In this document: piece after piece, positions 49,101-59,700 of the stretch | How the letters are laid out: the number at the start of each line of letters is the position of its first letter | Numbering within the stretch: the stretch's first letter is position 1 | Assembly (NCBI RefSeq): GCF_002078875.1 | Contig: NC_034412.1 | Span: forward strand, 6,767,759-6,831,758 | Source: Numida meleagris | Lineage: Eukaryota > Chordata > Aves > Galliformes > Numididae | DNA length: 64,000 bases | Direction: 5' to 3' | Notes under the pieces: generated by a model | Seen by the model: only the letters and a program-made list of their open reading frames with translations | Databases searched by the model: none | What the model was told of the DNA's origin: nothing | Made by a program: the position numbers and the translations under genes

Positions 49101-52100
49101 AGAGCCAGGCCGTTCATTAGTCTTATCATAGCTATTTGGAAGAAATGGGGAATAAATTATGCATTCTAAATATTACTGCCAAAACTGCAGATTTCTAATG
49201 CTCTGCAGGCTTTGGGATACATCTTGGGCTAAGAGTGTTGAAGAAATAGAATAAGGTGTAGTTTTTAGTATGTCAAGGTTTCTTGTGTATGCATTCTGTA
49301 TGAGCAATACAATATCTAAAATATCCAGAGAGGCCCAAGATTTAAATTGTATTTTGAGAGTTAAAACATAAGCAGACTTCATGCATATACATTTGAACTT
49401 ATCTCCTGTGGCTTTTTGGAATTGTCAGAGAGAAAGTAAACCTTCAGAAACTCCCAGCACTGTAGGATATCTTGTACTAATAAAACCTTAACAAGGAACT
49501 TTCCATCATGGCAGATAAAAGAAAGAAAAAAGTTACTTAGTCGGGTGCAGCTTAAGAGTTAATCGGGAGCATATGTTGTGAACAGAATACTAACAAGGAC
49601 GTTGGCCACATCCAGTGACAGCTACCATGCTGTTGCCCTGTCCAGCCTTCAAACACATTTCTTCCTTATTAATTCAAAGCTTGCCTTCGTGATTTTGTAT
49701 GACATAAGTGCTGGTAAACACAGGATTTTGTTAGGAAGATAGTATAATTTTAATGAGAATGTAACCTAGTTGCTTAGTATTTCACTTTGGGGAACTAAAT
49801 CTAACATGTGAAAGATGAGTGATGATGATGATTGTCTCAGAAACTGCTGATTGCTAACTGCAGCAAGTTTGACAGGATGAAATCTTAAGGGTAAGGCAGA
49901 ATCTGTTGCCTATGCAAAGGTTACACTTTAAATGAGATAGACAAGATCTATGGAGGACAAAGTATGGAAAACATATGCTTTGATAAAAGCACTAATGTGA
50001 TTTCTTTTACAAGCATATTAAGAACTTTATCAAGACAGATGAGCCTGGTTTTTGGGAGCTGACAACTTTGGCAGTCCAAGTATAAGCAGGATGGAGCAGG
50101 AAGTGAATGAAAAACCTAAATTTCTGAGTAAACTAGTCAAAATAAGAACTTCAGGTCGCTTGTTTGCATTATTAATTACCAGGTCAGCATTTCATGACTT
50201 GAGAGGATCACAAGTTTGAAAAAAAAGCAGCTTATGATAAAGCAAAACAAAACATGAAATATACTACAGCATCAGATAAGAATTTTATATTCTGCCTTTC
50301 CTTCAAGTTGGCTGGTTCAACTTAACACTTCTTTTATTTTGAAGTACCATTCATTTTACAAAATATTATGGAGATCCAAATGATTGAATCTAAACCAAGT
50401 TGTAAATGCTAATTTTTGCTCTTGCAGTTTTTCTAGTGGAATATAAACAGGAAAGAGACATATAAATTAGAGATGTTATATACTAAATTTGCAATTGCTT
50501 TTCCAGAGAGCAGCAGCGCTTAGATTCTGGAACTGCCTACTTGATTTACACACATCTAGGTTAAACATAAACTTCCTGGACTTTAGATCTATTAGACTGA
50601 AGAAAAAGTGTTTAGGGGTTCTTAAAAATGAGAAGGACAAAGCTTGTGTAAACATGCTGTCCATCTAAGGCTGATGATATTATGCAACAGATCTTTCCCA
50701 TTAAAGTGTATAAATATTATACAGAAAGAGGACATCAGCAATGGAACTAATGTTAGGCTTTCCAAGGGGGAAAAATCCTGTTTGTAATGTAAAAATGGCA
50801 GGGAAGAAAAGAAGACTTTTTCCTTAATAAAAGCACAGAAATGAGTCTCAATAACTAGGTTCTCTTTCTGATTTCTGCAAAAAGTAGTGCATGATCTCAG
50901 GAAAAGCATTTTGCAATTTGGTGTCTCATTTTTTTCATTTTCAAATGGGGCTATTAACTTTCATTAATTCTAGATTTTCCATCTGACAGAAAGCTTTCGA
51001 AGTGCAGGCATAAAAATAGCTGTGGAAGAAGAAAAATTGTTTTTAACTAGAAGTGAATCCACCAGACAACTCTCTCTCTCCCCTGCCAGTAGCTTTAGCT
51101 AAATTTGAAAAGTTTTGCTTAAGAAATAAAAAGCAGGAAAGAAGGTGAGTAGGCAATATGAACTAAATGAATGCATATATAAGTGTATGTTTGTACATAC
51201 TTATACATATGTACATACATAATACCATACAACTTTCAGTAATTTCTATAAAGTCCTGTTCAGTATTACCCTGTAACAGTGGAACAGGGCAAATCTACAA
51301 ACCTGCATCCCAGAGCCCTCTGTATTGGAGTTCATTTTCCAGCAGGAAAAAGTCCTTTGAACACATTGCTCTCCCACTCATGGAGATAAACTACTAAACA
51401 ATGTTGGCCTCATGTATTGCTTACTCATTTCCCAATTTTGTGTATTTCTGATTGACCAAGAGATCCTGAAAAAAGTTATATTACAGGGATAAGGAATAAT
51501 TACAAGTTCAAATTTCAGAACTGGAAGAAGGGAAAGAAGATGCTGCTGTAAATTGTAGTTTGAAGTCTTTTTGTACAGTAAGGTCACAGTTCCCTGCAGT
51601 ATTAAACTGAATGCTTGAGACGATGAAATAGGCTGGTTTTGTAACTTCAGTTTGGGAGCTGTGTGAAGATTGAGCTGTATGAGGATTTTAGCTGATGATC
51701 CTGAACATGTCCCTTAAATATTTCTTCCAGCATACAAGTAGTTAGCCAGTGGGACAATTCCTGCTTGCCTCTGTAATGTTACTAAATGTACCAAATCTCT
51801 CTTACCTGTATTGCAGGTGCAACTTCTAGTTCTGATGTTGAATCAGTGTCGAAAGCACTCTTGACATTAGTCAGCTCAGACTGTGATCTATTTTCTGTGG
51901 ACCTAGAAATAACACATTTACAGGCTCATCACTGCCTCACACTAATACACTGCCTTATGTATTTCAGGCTCACAGCCCATACTGACTAATTAGTTTATTT
52001 CTTCTGTCTTCTAACTCAACACCTGAGTTGTTGAACTTGGAGGTATCAAAAGTGCCTGGACCCTCCTGAGTATTCCTGCTATTCTGTTTTTCAGTCCCAG

Positions 52101-55100
52101 ACAGTAGATAATGCAACAGGATTAGGCCTAATTCACCAGTAAAGCACTGAGCCTGTATGGGCATGAACCTAGTATAGGGCAATGTAGATGTTGTCTCTAC
52201 CACTTTGCAGCAAAGCAAAATGAGGTTGGGTAATGACACGAGACTGTAACTGCAGTCATTGTCTAACAATTAATCACTGCTTCACAAGAATTTAGCCTGG
52301 CTTATGTGCTTTTTTTCTGTGCCACAATATCCTAATATTCTTACTTAGAAAATGAAGGAAAGCAAAATTTGTACCATAAAAGCTCTTTTGATGGAGCTCT
52401 AGATGATGATGATGATGTTCGTTCTGCAGAAGGGTGGACCTTGCAGCTCCTGTCTCCATGAAAATTGACATCATCCCATTTCTCAATCTGTGTCTGAATA
52501 TCAACTGAAAGATAAGAAAAGAAGATATGAATCTTTCAAAGAAACTACTGTTTCTTAAATTAATTATCCTCTGTTAAGTAAACGTTCAGGAGAAATTGTG
52601 AAGCTGCGCCACCAAGTATTATTTTAATTAAGGTCCAATATACAGGAATGCTGTGCACCTTTCTTGCAAATATTCTGCAAAAATATTTGGAATTTGCAAC
52701 ATTTTCTAAATAATGATTTTCAAAGCCGTGCCTTAGTTTCAGCTGCGATGGAGTTGTTTTCTTCAGAATGTCTGGTATGGTGTTACAGCATTCACAGTCA
52801 GAATGTCAGTGGAACTCTTGACTTACAATCGGTGATTTGTATGTCGGATCTGATAAAATTTCAGTTAGGAATATTTAATTTGTATTGCATTCAAACTGTA
52901 AAAATAGAACTTCTTCTAGTGACTACCATTTACAAGTGTCTGTGCAGGCAACTATAGGGTTCAGTCATATGTTGGACTTGGTTTGCAAAAATGAGATGTT
53001 TAACTCCTGTTTGAAGATAAAGTTCTGTAAATGAATTTCTGTGCTGAAGAAAGGAAAATTTGCTACCTTGGTATAAATTACATTTACCTTGCAAATTTCT
53101 CAATTGCGATGCAAGTAATTTAGTTTGTATGGAGCTAAATTAAGTTCACCTTTTCCAAAGCTCATCAATAGGTCATGCTTAGCAGGATACTGAGTTGCGT
53201 TCAGGTTTTTGTTCAATGGTATAAATATAGCTCTTTTGACTTTTTTCTCTAGTATGCACGATGAAACAGTATTAAAAAAATATTGTGTATTTATTTGTAA
53301 CGCGGTTCTGAAAAGGACACTCAGTGTAGCCTGTCTCTAATGTGGGTCCTTTACCAGTTTCTCGTGATCTCCCTGTAGATTTTTCTATCTTTTACTGATC
53401 CTGACTAAATTCTTTTTTGGAAACTCACATCTTGATTTGCAAATTTACTGACAGCTTAACAGGTGTATCGAAAAGGCAAAATGTTTTCATAAAGTTAAGT
53501 TTACACTCCCTGCTAAAGTGCAATGCAACAAAAATTCTAATCTTGCTCACTATTTTGTGCTAGTAACGAGGTGAAACTTGTGCTAAGCAAGGCTATGTAA
53601 TACTGATATAATAGCTACACTCTTACCTAAATCTAGTGAAGACTTGTCTGAAACTCTGACAGCCTGAACTTTCTGTTCTGTATCCACACTGATAAGGTCA
53701 GAATTGTCTGTCTTCTTTCTGTGGGTTGATGTTTTTAAGCCTTCACCTCTTGATGGATTCTCTGATTTCTTTGCTTTGTTTTGGGTTTGTAAGGCAGGTT
53801 CACTAAGATCCAAGAGATCCAGACCTGTTGATAATACTTAGAGACAAAATGTTAGAATTCAGTGTTGTTTTAATTCAAATAGCTCGCATTTGTTTTGTTG
53901 TTGTTTTTTTTTTTTTCTCAGTTGAAACAGAATTTAATGTATTTGACTATGGTAGATGTATCTTTCCTGGCTAAGGCTGTTGACTAGCAAATTCAAATAT
54001 AACTAGTGATTTCAAGTGCTTAACTGCCTGAAGTTTAAAAAAAACTGATTTGCAAGAAAGGCTTTCCCTCTGAGAGTCTTAAAGACATCTTCTTAGGTCT
54101 TAAGATTGTAGCCTTAGTCCACGTTTCCTTGTGTTTTGAAGGTTCCCTGTATAATTGAGCTGTTAGATTAGATTTAGTTTAATGCTACAGCTTACCAAGT
54201 ACTGATAAAAGTTGCTTAGGGCACTACTGTTGTGCCACATGCCAGTAAAGAAAAAATGGAAGAGTGGACAGCTTTCTCTAACATTTAATTGAGAGAGAGA
54301 TTTTCTTCTCAGAGATGCTGAATTATGCTTATTTTCGTTAAACGACTACTTTAAATAACTTTAAAAACATATTTCTGAAAAAATAATACATTGAACTCGT
54401 CTTTCTTGTTCTAGAAGGCAACTCACCTTAGTTTCTTAGAACTATTCATTTAATTTGTGATTAGTTTAGCCATTCATTTGTGTCACTAAAGGATATGTTT
54501 TGGTGATAGGACTCAGTAGATAAGGTTGATGGTTGGACTTGGTGATCTTGAAGGTCTTTTCCATCCCAGATGATTCTATGATTCCATGATTTTGTAAGGT
54601 TAAAAATGTTCTAACCTTGTACTCTCAGTGTTTCTGGACAAAACTTAAAAACTAGAGAGGTGAGTTCTTGTTAGTTCAGTGTGAGTCTGGCTTCTCTCAG
54701 ATTCTTCAAAAAATCATAGTATAAAGTGTGTTTTGTGTAATTAATTTGAAGGAATTGCCTATACGATCAGATTCTATCACTAATATTAGAATATGTTGCT
54801 GGACAAAACAAATGTGAAGTCTGTGAAGTTAATGACAATGAATCTTTTTGAGTTAGGAAAGGAACCAGAGAAACCAGAGCTACGTTTGGTTTGTCCATGT
54901 GTTAAAGTCTGGGAAAAACCAATAGATGCCACTATTTTCCAAAGGCTATGTCTGTTAGAGATGCAGAAGACTTATGAAAGTTGAGAAAGAAGCACTTGTG
55001 CTAGAAAAGCTGCCAACAGAGCCAGCTCTAGCACTGGGAATCTGATCCTAACAAAAAGAGAGCTGGGGATCTAAATCATGACTGGAAAAGGATCTGAGAT

Positions 55101-56724
55101 TCCGACAGTTAAGGTTTTTGCTGTACTGAATGAAGCAAGGTATGGGAGGCTATTGCACAGAAGTCTATAATGTAATCTTTTCCTCCTGGAAACAAGGAGG
55201 AAAAGATTACATTATACTGTTGCCTCAAATTTGGCCAACCTCTTCTGTCAAAAAAGAATAAGAGCGTGATTAGTATCTACTGTCATTGCTGTGTGTCCTT
55301 TTCAGGATAAATATTGAATACAATTATAAATTATATTGCTTTAGCTTATAAAGACTGTATCTGTATGTAAGCCAATCTTCAGTCTGTTTTTCATTTATGA
55401 GTTATTTGAAGAGTAACAGTTGAAATACTTTAGCATGTAAAGGATAGGAATACTTCATCTTTTTCATTATCAGTTTATAGGGGAGGAGTTTTTGGCAGGT
55501 GAATTACTGTTGTCTCTTGTAATGCTTTATCCATGTTCTTAAGAAATCACCAAATTTTATCAGTCTTCATAGAATAAAAAACTTTGATTTTGTTATTAAA
55601 TAAATCTGATACTTAGGGCAGATTGAGGACTTGATGCAGACATGGGATATTTAGTTTTACAACAAACAACAGTTTTAAACAACCTGAAAGATTTATATTC
55701 AGATCTGTAATACGTTTAGCTACCTAAAAGGAAATAATATTTACAATTGTTCATTTAATTCAGTGTTCCAATTTTGTTATTAGACTGTGTATACTGCTTT
55801 AGACACATAATAACTAGATGTGAAGATAACCCAGCTGTTAATTAGTCATTTAGACATTTTAATAATTTGCATGAATATAGATTTTAATTGAATGGTTTCT
55901 AACAAGACACGTCATTGTATAAGAGAGCAATATAACACAGTAATTCTACTGATTTTATGATATCAGTCAGTCAGCTCAAATGCTTTGAATAGAAGATGAC
56001 CAGCTTCTAAAAGCACTTCTAAAGGGCACTACATCTCTCTTAATTCAGATGTCTTTCAGGATTCACTCTGTATTATCTACTTTACTATCTCATCACAACG
56101 CAGAGCAGAAAAGACATTTGTTAGATCCTTCCACTACTAATTTCCAAACTTAGCCTAGATAAACAGTTTTGATATCTCGTCCCCTTTTCTCAGACATCCC
56201 ATCCAAGCTTTTGTTAAAGCACATCTTTCTAAAGAATGGGTTTGGATAAATCTAAGTTAAATGTGGCTTACCTGTAGGTTAAATTTTTGCAAAAACAAAG
56301 TTTGAGGATTTGTTGAATGGATTTACACTTCCAGTTGAAGTTCGCTTTAATTCAAACTCAGAGATCTGCTAGAATAAATGTGACTTGGATCACACCAGAT
56401 TTGACCTCAAAAGTAATGATCAAAGTTTTTGCTAGTAATAGATCAATTATAATTTAATATCAATATGTAATGTTATATATTTATATATATTTTATATAAT
56501 TTTGTGGTAACAAATCATTTTAAGTGACTTGCTGAAATCACTTGACAAAATGCACAATTATTAAAACCATTTTTTTAATCTCTATTGAGGGATAATACAG
56601 AAATTTGTTTACCTGCAGTATTTGAAGTTACAGGCCTTGCAACAGCTTCTGGTTTAGTTTCACAGAGAAAGTCATCAATGGAGGGACTCAGAAGGGGTCT
56701 GCTTTCTTGTTGCTCGTTCACTAG
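33964..56724 (-). CDS. PEX5L: PEX5L (TRIP8b/PEX5R), 12 coding exons, N-terminal exon(s) outside window
   Basis: Minus-strand exons in transcript order: 56724-56613, 53836-53627, 52504-52375, 51902-51806, 46105-46010, 40221-40105, 39156-39013, 38188-38118, 37017-36820, 35559-35394, 35026-34869, 34168-33964. They join into 567 residues plus TAA. The N-terminal half is mostly disordered; the HCN-binding helical core (about 201-243) follows; the C-terminal half is a TPR domain of the PEX5 type, ending RAFNLEP. Family knowledge: in neurons TRIP8b binds the cyclic-nucleotide-binding domain and the C-terminal SNL tripeptide of HCN channels, controlling their trafficking and cAMP response. PEX5L rather than PEX5 is shown by the core sequence, by RNQQQVPHP and by synteny with USP13. 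The mammalian first exon (MYQGHMQ) and optional second exon were not found. Mammalian full-length forms are about 626 residues; isoforms without the optional exon are shorter. Confidence 0.97.
34169..34868 (-). other. PEX5L last intron
   Basis: A 700-bp AT-rich intron with an A-run followed by AT dinucleotides at about 34742-34763. No coding signal. Confidence 0.8.
34869..35026 (-). CDS. PEX5L: PEX5L window exon 11: TPR
   Basis: Acceptor TCTCACCAG, donor GTAAGT. Residues 448-500: [53 protein letters not shown]. In PEX5 the equivalent Asn and Arg residues contact the bound C-terminal tripeptide; they are conserved here. Confidence 0.97.
35027..35393 (-). other. PEX5L intron
   Basis: A 367-bp intron. 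The open frame continuing through it from the neighbouring exon shows no conserved residues. Confidence 0.8.
35394..35559 (-). CDS. PEX5L: PEX5L window exon 10: TPR
   Basis: Acceptor CTTGTCTAG, donor GTACAT. Residues 392-447: [20 protein letters not shown], then [20 protein letters not shown] and [17 protein letters not shown] canonical TPR pair of the C-terminal half. Confidence 0.97.
35560..36819 (-). other. PEX5L intron
   Basis: A 1.26-kb intron, nothing recognised. Confidence 0.8.
36820..37017 (-). CDS. PEX5L: PEX5L window exon 9: TPR and hinge
   Basis: Acceptor CTGCCTAG, donor GTAAAT. Residues 326-392: [40 protein letters not shown], then a basic hinge with [14 protein letters not shown]. 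The hinge separates the two halves of the TPR ring; KTSDE at its end differs from mammalian KSPVD. Confidence 0.96.
37018..38117 (-). other. PEX5L intron
   Basis: A 1.1-kb AT-rich intron, nothing recognised. Confidence 0.8.
38118..38188 (-). CDS. PEX5L: PEX5L window exon 8: TPR
   Basis: Acceptor TTTTGCAG, donor GTAGAT. 71 nt, residues 303-326, [20 protein letters not shown] then ALQ and a split Arg. The asparagine-rich turn is characteristic of PEX5-type TPRs. Confidence 0.96.
38189..39012 (-). other. PEX5L intron
   Basis: A 0.82-kb intron, nothing recognised beyond T and A runs near 38650-38715. Confidence 0.8.
39013..39156 (-). CDS. PEX5L: PEX5L window exon 7: start of TPR domain
   Basis: Acceptor TTCTCCAG, donor GTATTC. 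48 codons (residues 255-302): [20 protein letters not shown], then [20 protein letters not shown] and LQEPNDAE, the first TPR. Phase 0 at both ends. Confidence 0.97.
39157..40104 (-). other. PEX5L intron
   Basis: A 0.95-kb intron with an AT dinucleotide run at about 39709-39722 and a repeated CTACATAATATAT motif around it. Confidence 0.8.
40105..40221 (-). CDS. PEX5L: PEX5L window exon 6: second half of HCN-binding core
   Basis: Acceptor TCTTCTAG, donor GTAACA. 39 codons (residues 216-254), [20 protein letters not shown] then [15 protein letters not shown]. The sequence up to SENQEA is the same as in mammals, as expected for the HCN-binding helix. Confidence 0.97.
40779..41012 (-). mobile_element. 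CR1 LINE 3' fragment
   Basis: The plus strand begins CATCATAGAATGGTTCGGTT and continues with AAGGGACCTTTAAAGTCATC, GGCAGGGACACCTCC, AGGTTGCTCAGCC and CACTGGGCAACCTGTTCCAG. This is the antisense of a CR1 3' end, so the element's sense strand is minus, the same as PEX5L. About 235 bp, 5'-truncated. Confidence 0.93.
42394..42575 (+). repeat. Inverted repeat, left arm
   Basis: A 182-bp arm starting CAATGGAAAACTGCTACTCA and ending TTCCAGTTGCTCC. It pairs with 42869-43049 in reverse complement at about 94% identity (about 11 differences by eye, one an indel). Not CR1 or the LTR. Both arms encode a shared chance peptide with WHFIRCQ-like and SMFQLL segments. Confidence 0.93.
42869..43049 (-). repeat. 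Inverted repeat, right arm
   Basis: The reverse complement of 42394-42575, separated from it by 293 bp (42576-42868). Beyond the arm the similarity stops on the inner side, and on the outer side after CAATGG. The outer flank here reads CCACTGAAGTCAATGG on the minus strand, a motif I associate loosely with old amniote repeats. Confidence 0.93.
46010..46105 (-). CDS. PEX5L: PEX5L window exon 5: first half of HCN-binding core
   Basis: Acceptor TTTTTTAG, donor GTATTA. Exactly 32 codons (residues 184-215), [20 protein letters not shown] then [12 protein letters not shown]. With the next exon this gives the minimal peptide known in TRIP8b to bind the HCN cyclic-nucleotide-binding domain and oppose cAMP. 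Confidence 0.96.
46106..51805 (-). other. PEX5L intron
   Basis: A 5.7-kb intron upstream of the HCN-core exons. I recognise no repeat, RNA gene or exon. A slightly GC-richer piece at about 48690-49010 carries a short open frame without domain features. Confidence 0.75.
51806..51902 (-). CDS. PEX5L: PEX5L window exon 4: disordered linker
   Basis: Acceptor ATTTCTAG, donor GTAAGA. Residues 151-183: W completed by the first base, then [20 protein letters not shown] and [12 protein letters not shown]. This region is less conserved (mammals have SSEHRSQPELSGGKSALNSE), but length and phase match. Confidence 0.92.
51903..52374 (-). other. PEX5L intron
   Basis: A 472-bp intron, nothing recognised. 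Confidence 0.8.
52375..52504 (-). CDS. PEX5L: PEX5L window exon 3: disordered, Ser run
   Basis: Acceptor CTTTCAG, donor GTACAA. Residues 108-151: [20 protein letters not shown], then a segment with five consecutive Ser (TCA repeats) and APSKELL. It contains the WDD-type aromatic motif shared with mammals. The Ser repeat corresponds to the GAT trinucleotide run on the plus strand at about 52402-52417. Confidence 0.93.
52505..53626 (-). other. PEX5L intron
   Basis: A 1.1-kb intron, nothing recognised. Confidence 0.8.
53627..53836 (-). CDS. PEX5L: PEX5L window exon 2: disordered, Lys/Ser-rich
   Basis: Acceptor GTCTCTAAG, donor GTAAGA. Residues 38-108 begin [20 protein letters not shown] and go through a basic Lys/Ser-rich stretch to DLISVDTEQ and SDKSSLDL. 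I chose the AAG acceptor because it restores VLST, matching mammalian VLTT before [10 protein letters not shown]. The CAG 12 bases downstream is also in frame and would drop these four residues. Confidence 0.9.
54526..54593 (+). mobile_element. Short CR1 3' end
   Basis: About 68 bp: GATGGTTGGACTTGGTGATC, TTGAAGGTCTTTTCCATCCC, AGATGATTCTATGATTCCAT. These are the last bases of a CR1 element with the terminal ATTCTATGATT repeat, sense on plus, antisense to PEX5L. Confidence 0.88.
55166..55216. repeat. Perfect 21-bp hairpin
   Basis: The left arm TATAATGTAATCTTTTCCTC plus C (55166-55186) and right arm (55196-55216) are exact reverse complements with a 9-base loop, TGGAAACAA. The flanks pair poorly, so the stem is about 21 bp, shorter than a typical animal pre-miRNA stem. 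Confidence 0.95.
56613..56724 (-). CDS. PEX5L: PEX5L window exon 1: N-terminal disordered segment
   Basis: Acceptor TTGCTAG, donor GTAAAC. Residues 1-37 (numbered from here): [20 protein letters not shown], then [17 protein letters not shown], with a trailing G opening a Val codon. Almost identical to the mammalian segment that follows MYQGHMQ or the optional second exon. A second AG four bases downstream of the acceptor would break the frame. Confidence 0.95.
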
Positions 56725-59700
56725 CTAGCAACAAAAAAACTCAGGGTCACAGAGTGTTGTGTTGGGTTACATGGTTTAAAGAAATGAAACATTTGTGTGC
56801 AATATCATGTGCTATATTTTGGATTGTTAGCGAGTATGAGATTGAAATTAGGAGATGCACAAATAGCTCCAAACTTAAAGAAAAAACACCAAAACAACAA
56901 CAACAACAACAAAAAAAAAACGAAACACCTTTGGGGTCAAAATTATATTCCAGTTTTATTGTATTCCATAGCAATTATTGCATACTCTTGCTTATAGGGC
57001 TAAAGTATTCAAGGTCTGATGTAACTTCCTTCAAGTCAATGAGTGAAGTTGGCCTTCACTCTCACCAGGAGGCTAGACACAGCTTTTTTAGTATTTGGAA
57101 GTGGTCTTTTTTTCAACTGGTAACATGCCTCCCCACAGAACTTCCACAACACTACTCCATCCAGAAAGTATGCATTAGCCCATTAAACAGTAACCTGCTG
57201 AGACAGAAAACACTTCTTTGCAATACAAGGACATATGAATGACAGTAGATGGTCCCTGGTGAATTTATGAACTTCCTGCATGAGTTTTGACTGTGTGAAG
57301 ACTCATAATACAGTTTGTATTTATGAGTAGTTTTCCTTTTTTTATTGTAATTGTAGGGGTGCATTGGTTTTCTACTACATAAAAGAAATCTCCATATTCA
57401 TGTATTAAGTATTTAAAAAGATAAGCAGTAAAATAGTCTCATAAATAAAAATCTCTCTGCTGTCATACTCTGAAAGGTGAAGTCCAAAGGTGAGCTGGAC
57501 AGACATCTGATGGTGTGGCCTGAATTGATTTCATCTTAATAATATGAATAGGTTTTCCCTGTCTGTTACTTTCATCTGGAGCTCTTTCAGCCTTACTGTA
57601 ATCCTCTCTCCTCTCCTCCACTCCATTCTGGTTTTGCTCTATTCCCACTGTTGAGTTTTCCAACTGTTCTCTTATGTATATTTGAACTTTTAAATTGAGG
57701 ATGCTAATAAGGAGTAAAACTGGCAGAAAAAAGGTATTCCTTTATCCTCATTTGATGTTTATTAATTACTAGCATTTAGCTACCGTAGTAGTGGGACTGC
57801 CACTGAAGTTACTACAGCAAAACAGCTTAGGTTCGCTGTTGTTAGTTACTTGAGTTTTGTACTCCAATGTTGCAAGGAAATACTGGGGCTTTTGAAATAA
57901 AAAGTCCATAATTTTGATAGATCAAACATTTAAGCTGGTACCTAAAGCTGGCTGACTGCATAATATGTGCACTCATTCATTTGTCCAGAATCTTACGGTT
58001 TTGTACTGAAATATCAATTTATATGATTAACATGGAAGACAGATGAGTGATTGCTGTGTGTAGCAGAATGTGCAAATGTGGGCTCTTACTTAAGAAATCT
58101 GGCAATGATACTGCCTCAAACTCTAATTCTGCATGCTAAACCTAGACTGCAGCTGCACCTTATAAGGAGAATTAATCAGTTGTTTTATAACTATCTGCAT
58201 TGAACACTCATGTTGCTGTCTCAGACGTTACTTGCTTAATTTGATAAATCTCAAGCTTGATTGGAAATTGCTTTTATGCCAAGTGAACAACTTTGATTTC
58301 CATTAAACGTGGCTCTACTTCGTCCATGTTATCTCTAGGTGTATACTTTTACCTACTAATGGTATTTAAGAGGACTTAGTACATCTCTATAGATGCATTT
58401 TTCTGTCTGTGCTTTGGTGATCTGTTGGTGAAAACAAAATGAGGGTGGATGCCTAGTTAATACTTGACCAAACTAATTTCAGTATTTTAAAGGTTTACGA
58501 TCAACTCCAGATATAAGTAAAATTTGCTCAAATGCTTCTATATTTTCATTCTGGGAACTACCATGAGTAACAGCTGTTGCAGTTTTGCAGTAAATTGCAT
58601 ATTCTGGAGAGCATAACGTCCAGCAGAAAGACTGTCAAAGCATCTGAATCATCTGTCTTTATTTTGTGATAAGCTAACAGTGTAAAGAAAAGTCCTTCTT
58701 CACTTGGAGGGGGACAGGAGGGAATATAGAAGAGTGATAATATAATAATAACTGTAAATGTAAAATCTTCGTATGAAATACTTTCTGCATATCTATACAA
58801 GTATATCAGTAGGGCACATCATCATGTACAATTTAGATGCTTATCTTTCCCATTAAGTTCCATGGAAATTTTCTATAGTAGGAAAGAATGAGGAAAGATA
58901 AAAATGAATAAGGATTATGGGAACCAAGACAGCCAGGATCGCTCACTGGCAACTCTGGTAAAACTCAGAAGTCCAACTACAGAGGCAGTTTATTGTCCAA
59001 ACTTGTTGGCAGAGCTGAAATAAACTGTGGGAAGAGCAGCAGTAATTCTGAGAATGACAATCATGAAGGGAAAGGAGAATAAAATAAAACCAATCTGAAT
59101 TTCTCATAGGTTCAATTGATGTGTGAAATAGCAGATGTCTACCATTTATTTTTATTTTTTTTCCTTTTCAAATCTGGTTAGCACATTTCTTTATTATGTT
59201 TTTTATATAAAAAAGACCAGCTCAGCCACAGGACCTCATTAGTATGATACCAGAAGTATGTAGTTGAAAGTCCCTTGATAAAATGTTTCCATCAAATTGA
59301 AGGATTTAGGGTGACATCCACTTCTTCATAATCAGCTTTGCCAGCAAACACCGAGATTTAATTTTCATGAAGTTGTGTCTTCTTTGTGATGCATTTGCAG
59401 TGTTTTTATTTAATTTGAAAAAAACTAGGTTCTCCTCTGACTCTCCCACTACATGAATATATTCACTAAATTCATCAGCGATGGGCCACACAGATTATCA
59501 GAGGGATAAAGAAAGCATTTTACAGTGAGACTAAAAGCAGCTGACTTGCTTAGGCTTACAAAATGAAGACTGCGTAGGAATACAATTTTTCTTCTTGCAT
59601 ACATGAAGGGTTGGGGCTGGATGACCTTGGAGGAGGAAAACTATTTCAACTATAAAAAGACTGGCACAAGAATGAAGAGATCTAAGCTGGCCATGAGTAG

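Larger units (their letters stand above)
53837..56612 (-). other. PEX5L intron
   Basis: A 2.8-kb intron with a CR1 3' end (54526-54593), a perfect 21-bp hairpin (55166-55216) and AT-rich repeats at about 56459-56505. Confidence 0.8.

Noticed and set aside
56754..57242. A 162-codon open frame on the plus strand, the longest single-exon frame in the window
   Set aside because: It lies in a PEX5L intron, runs through a CAA simple repeat giving a Gln/Lys/Asn tract, and has no domain or codon signal that I recognise.
57463..57663. A minus-strand frame with a charged, protein-like translation (MENSTVGIEQNQNGVEERRE), considered as an alternative PEX5L first exon
   Set aside because: It does not resemble the known alternative N-terminal exons, and I could not find a donor in the phase needed to join the 56724 exon.
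59611..59633. GGTTGGGGCTGGATGACCTTGG, similar to the CR1 3' region
   Set aside because: Only about 22 bases, and the ATTCTATGATT terminus does not follow; too short to call.
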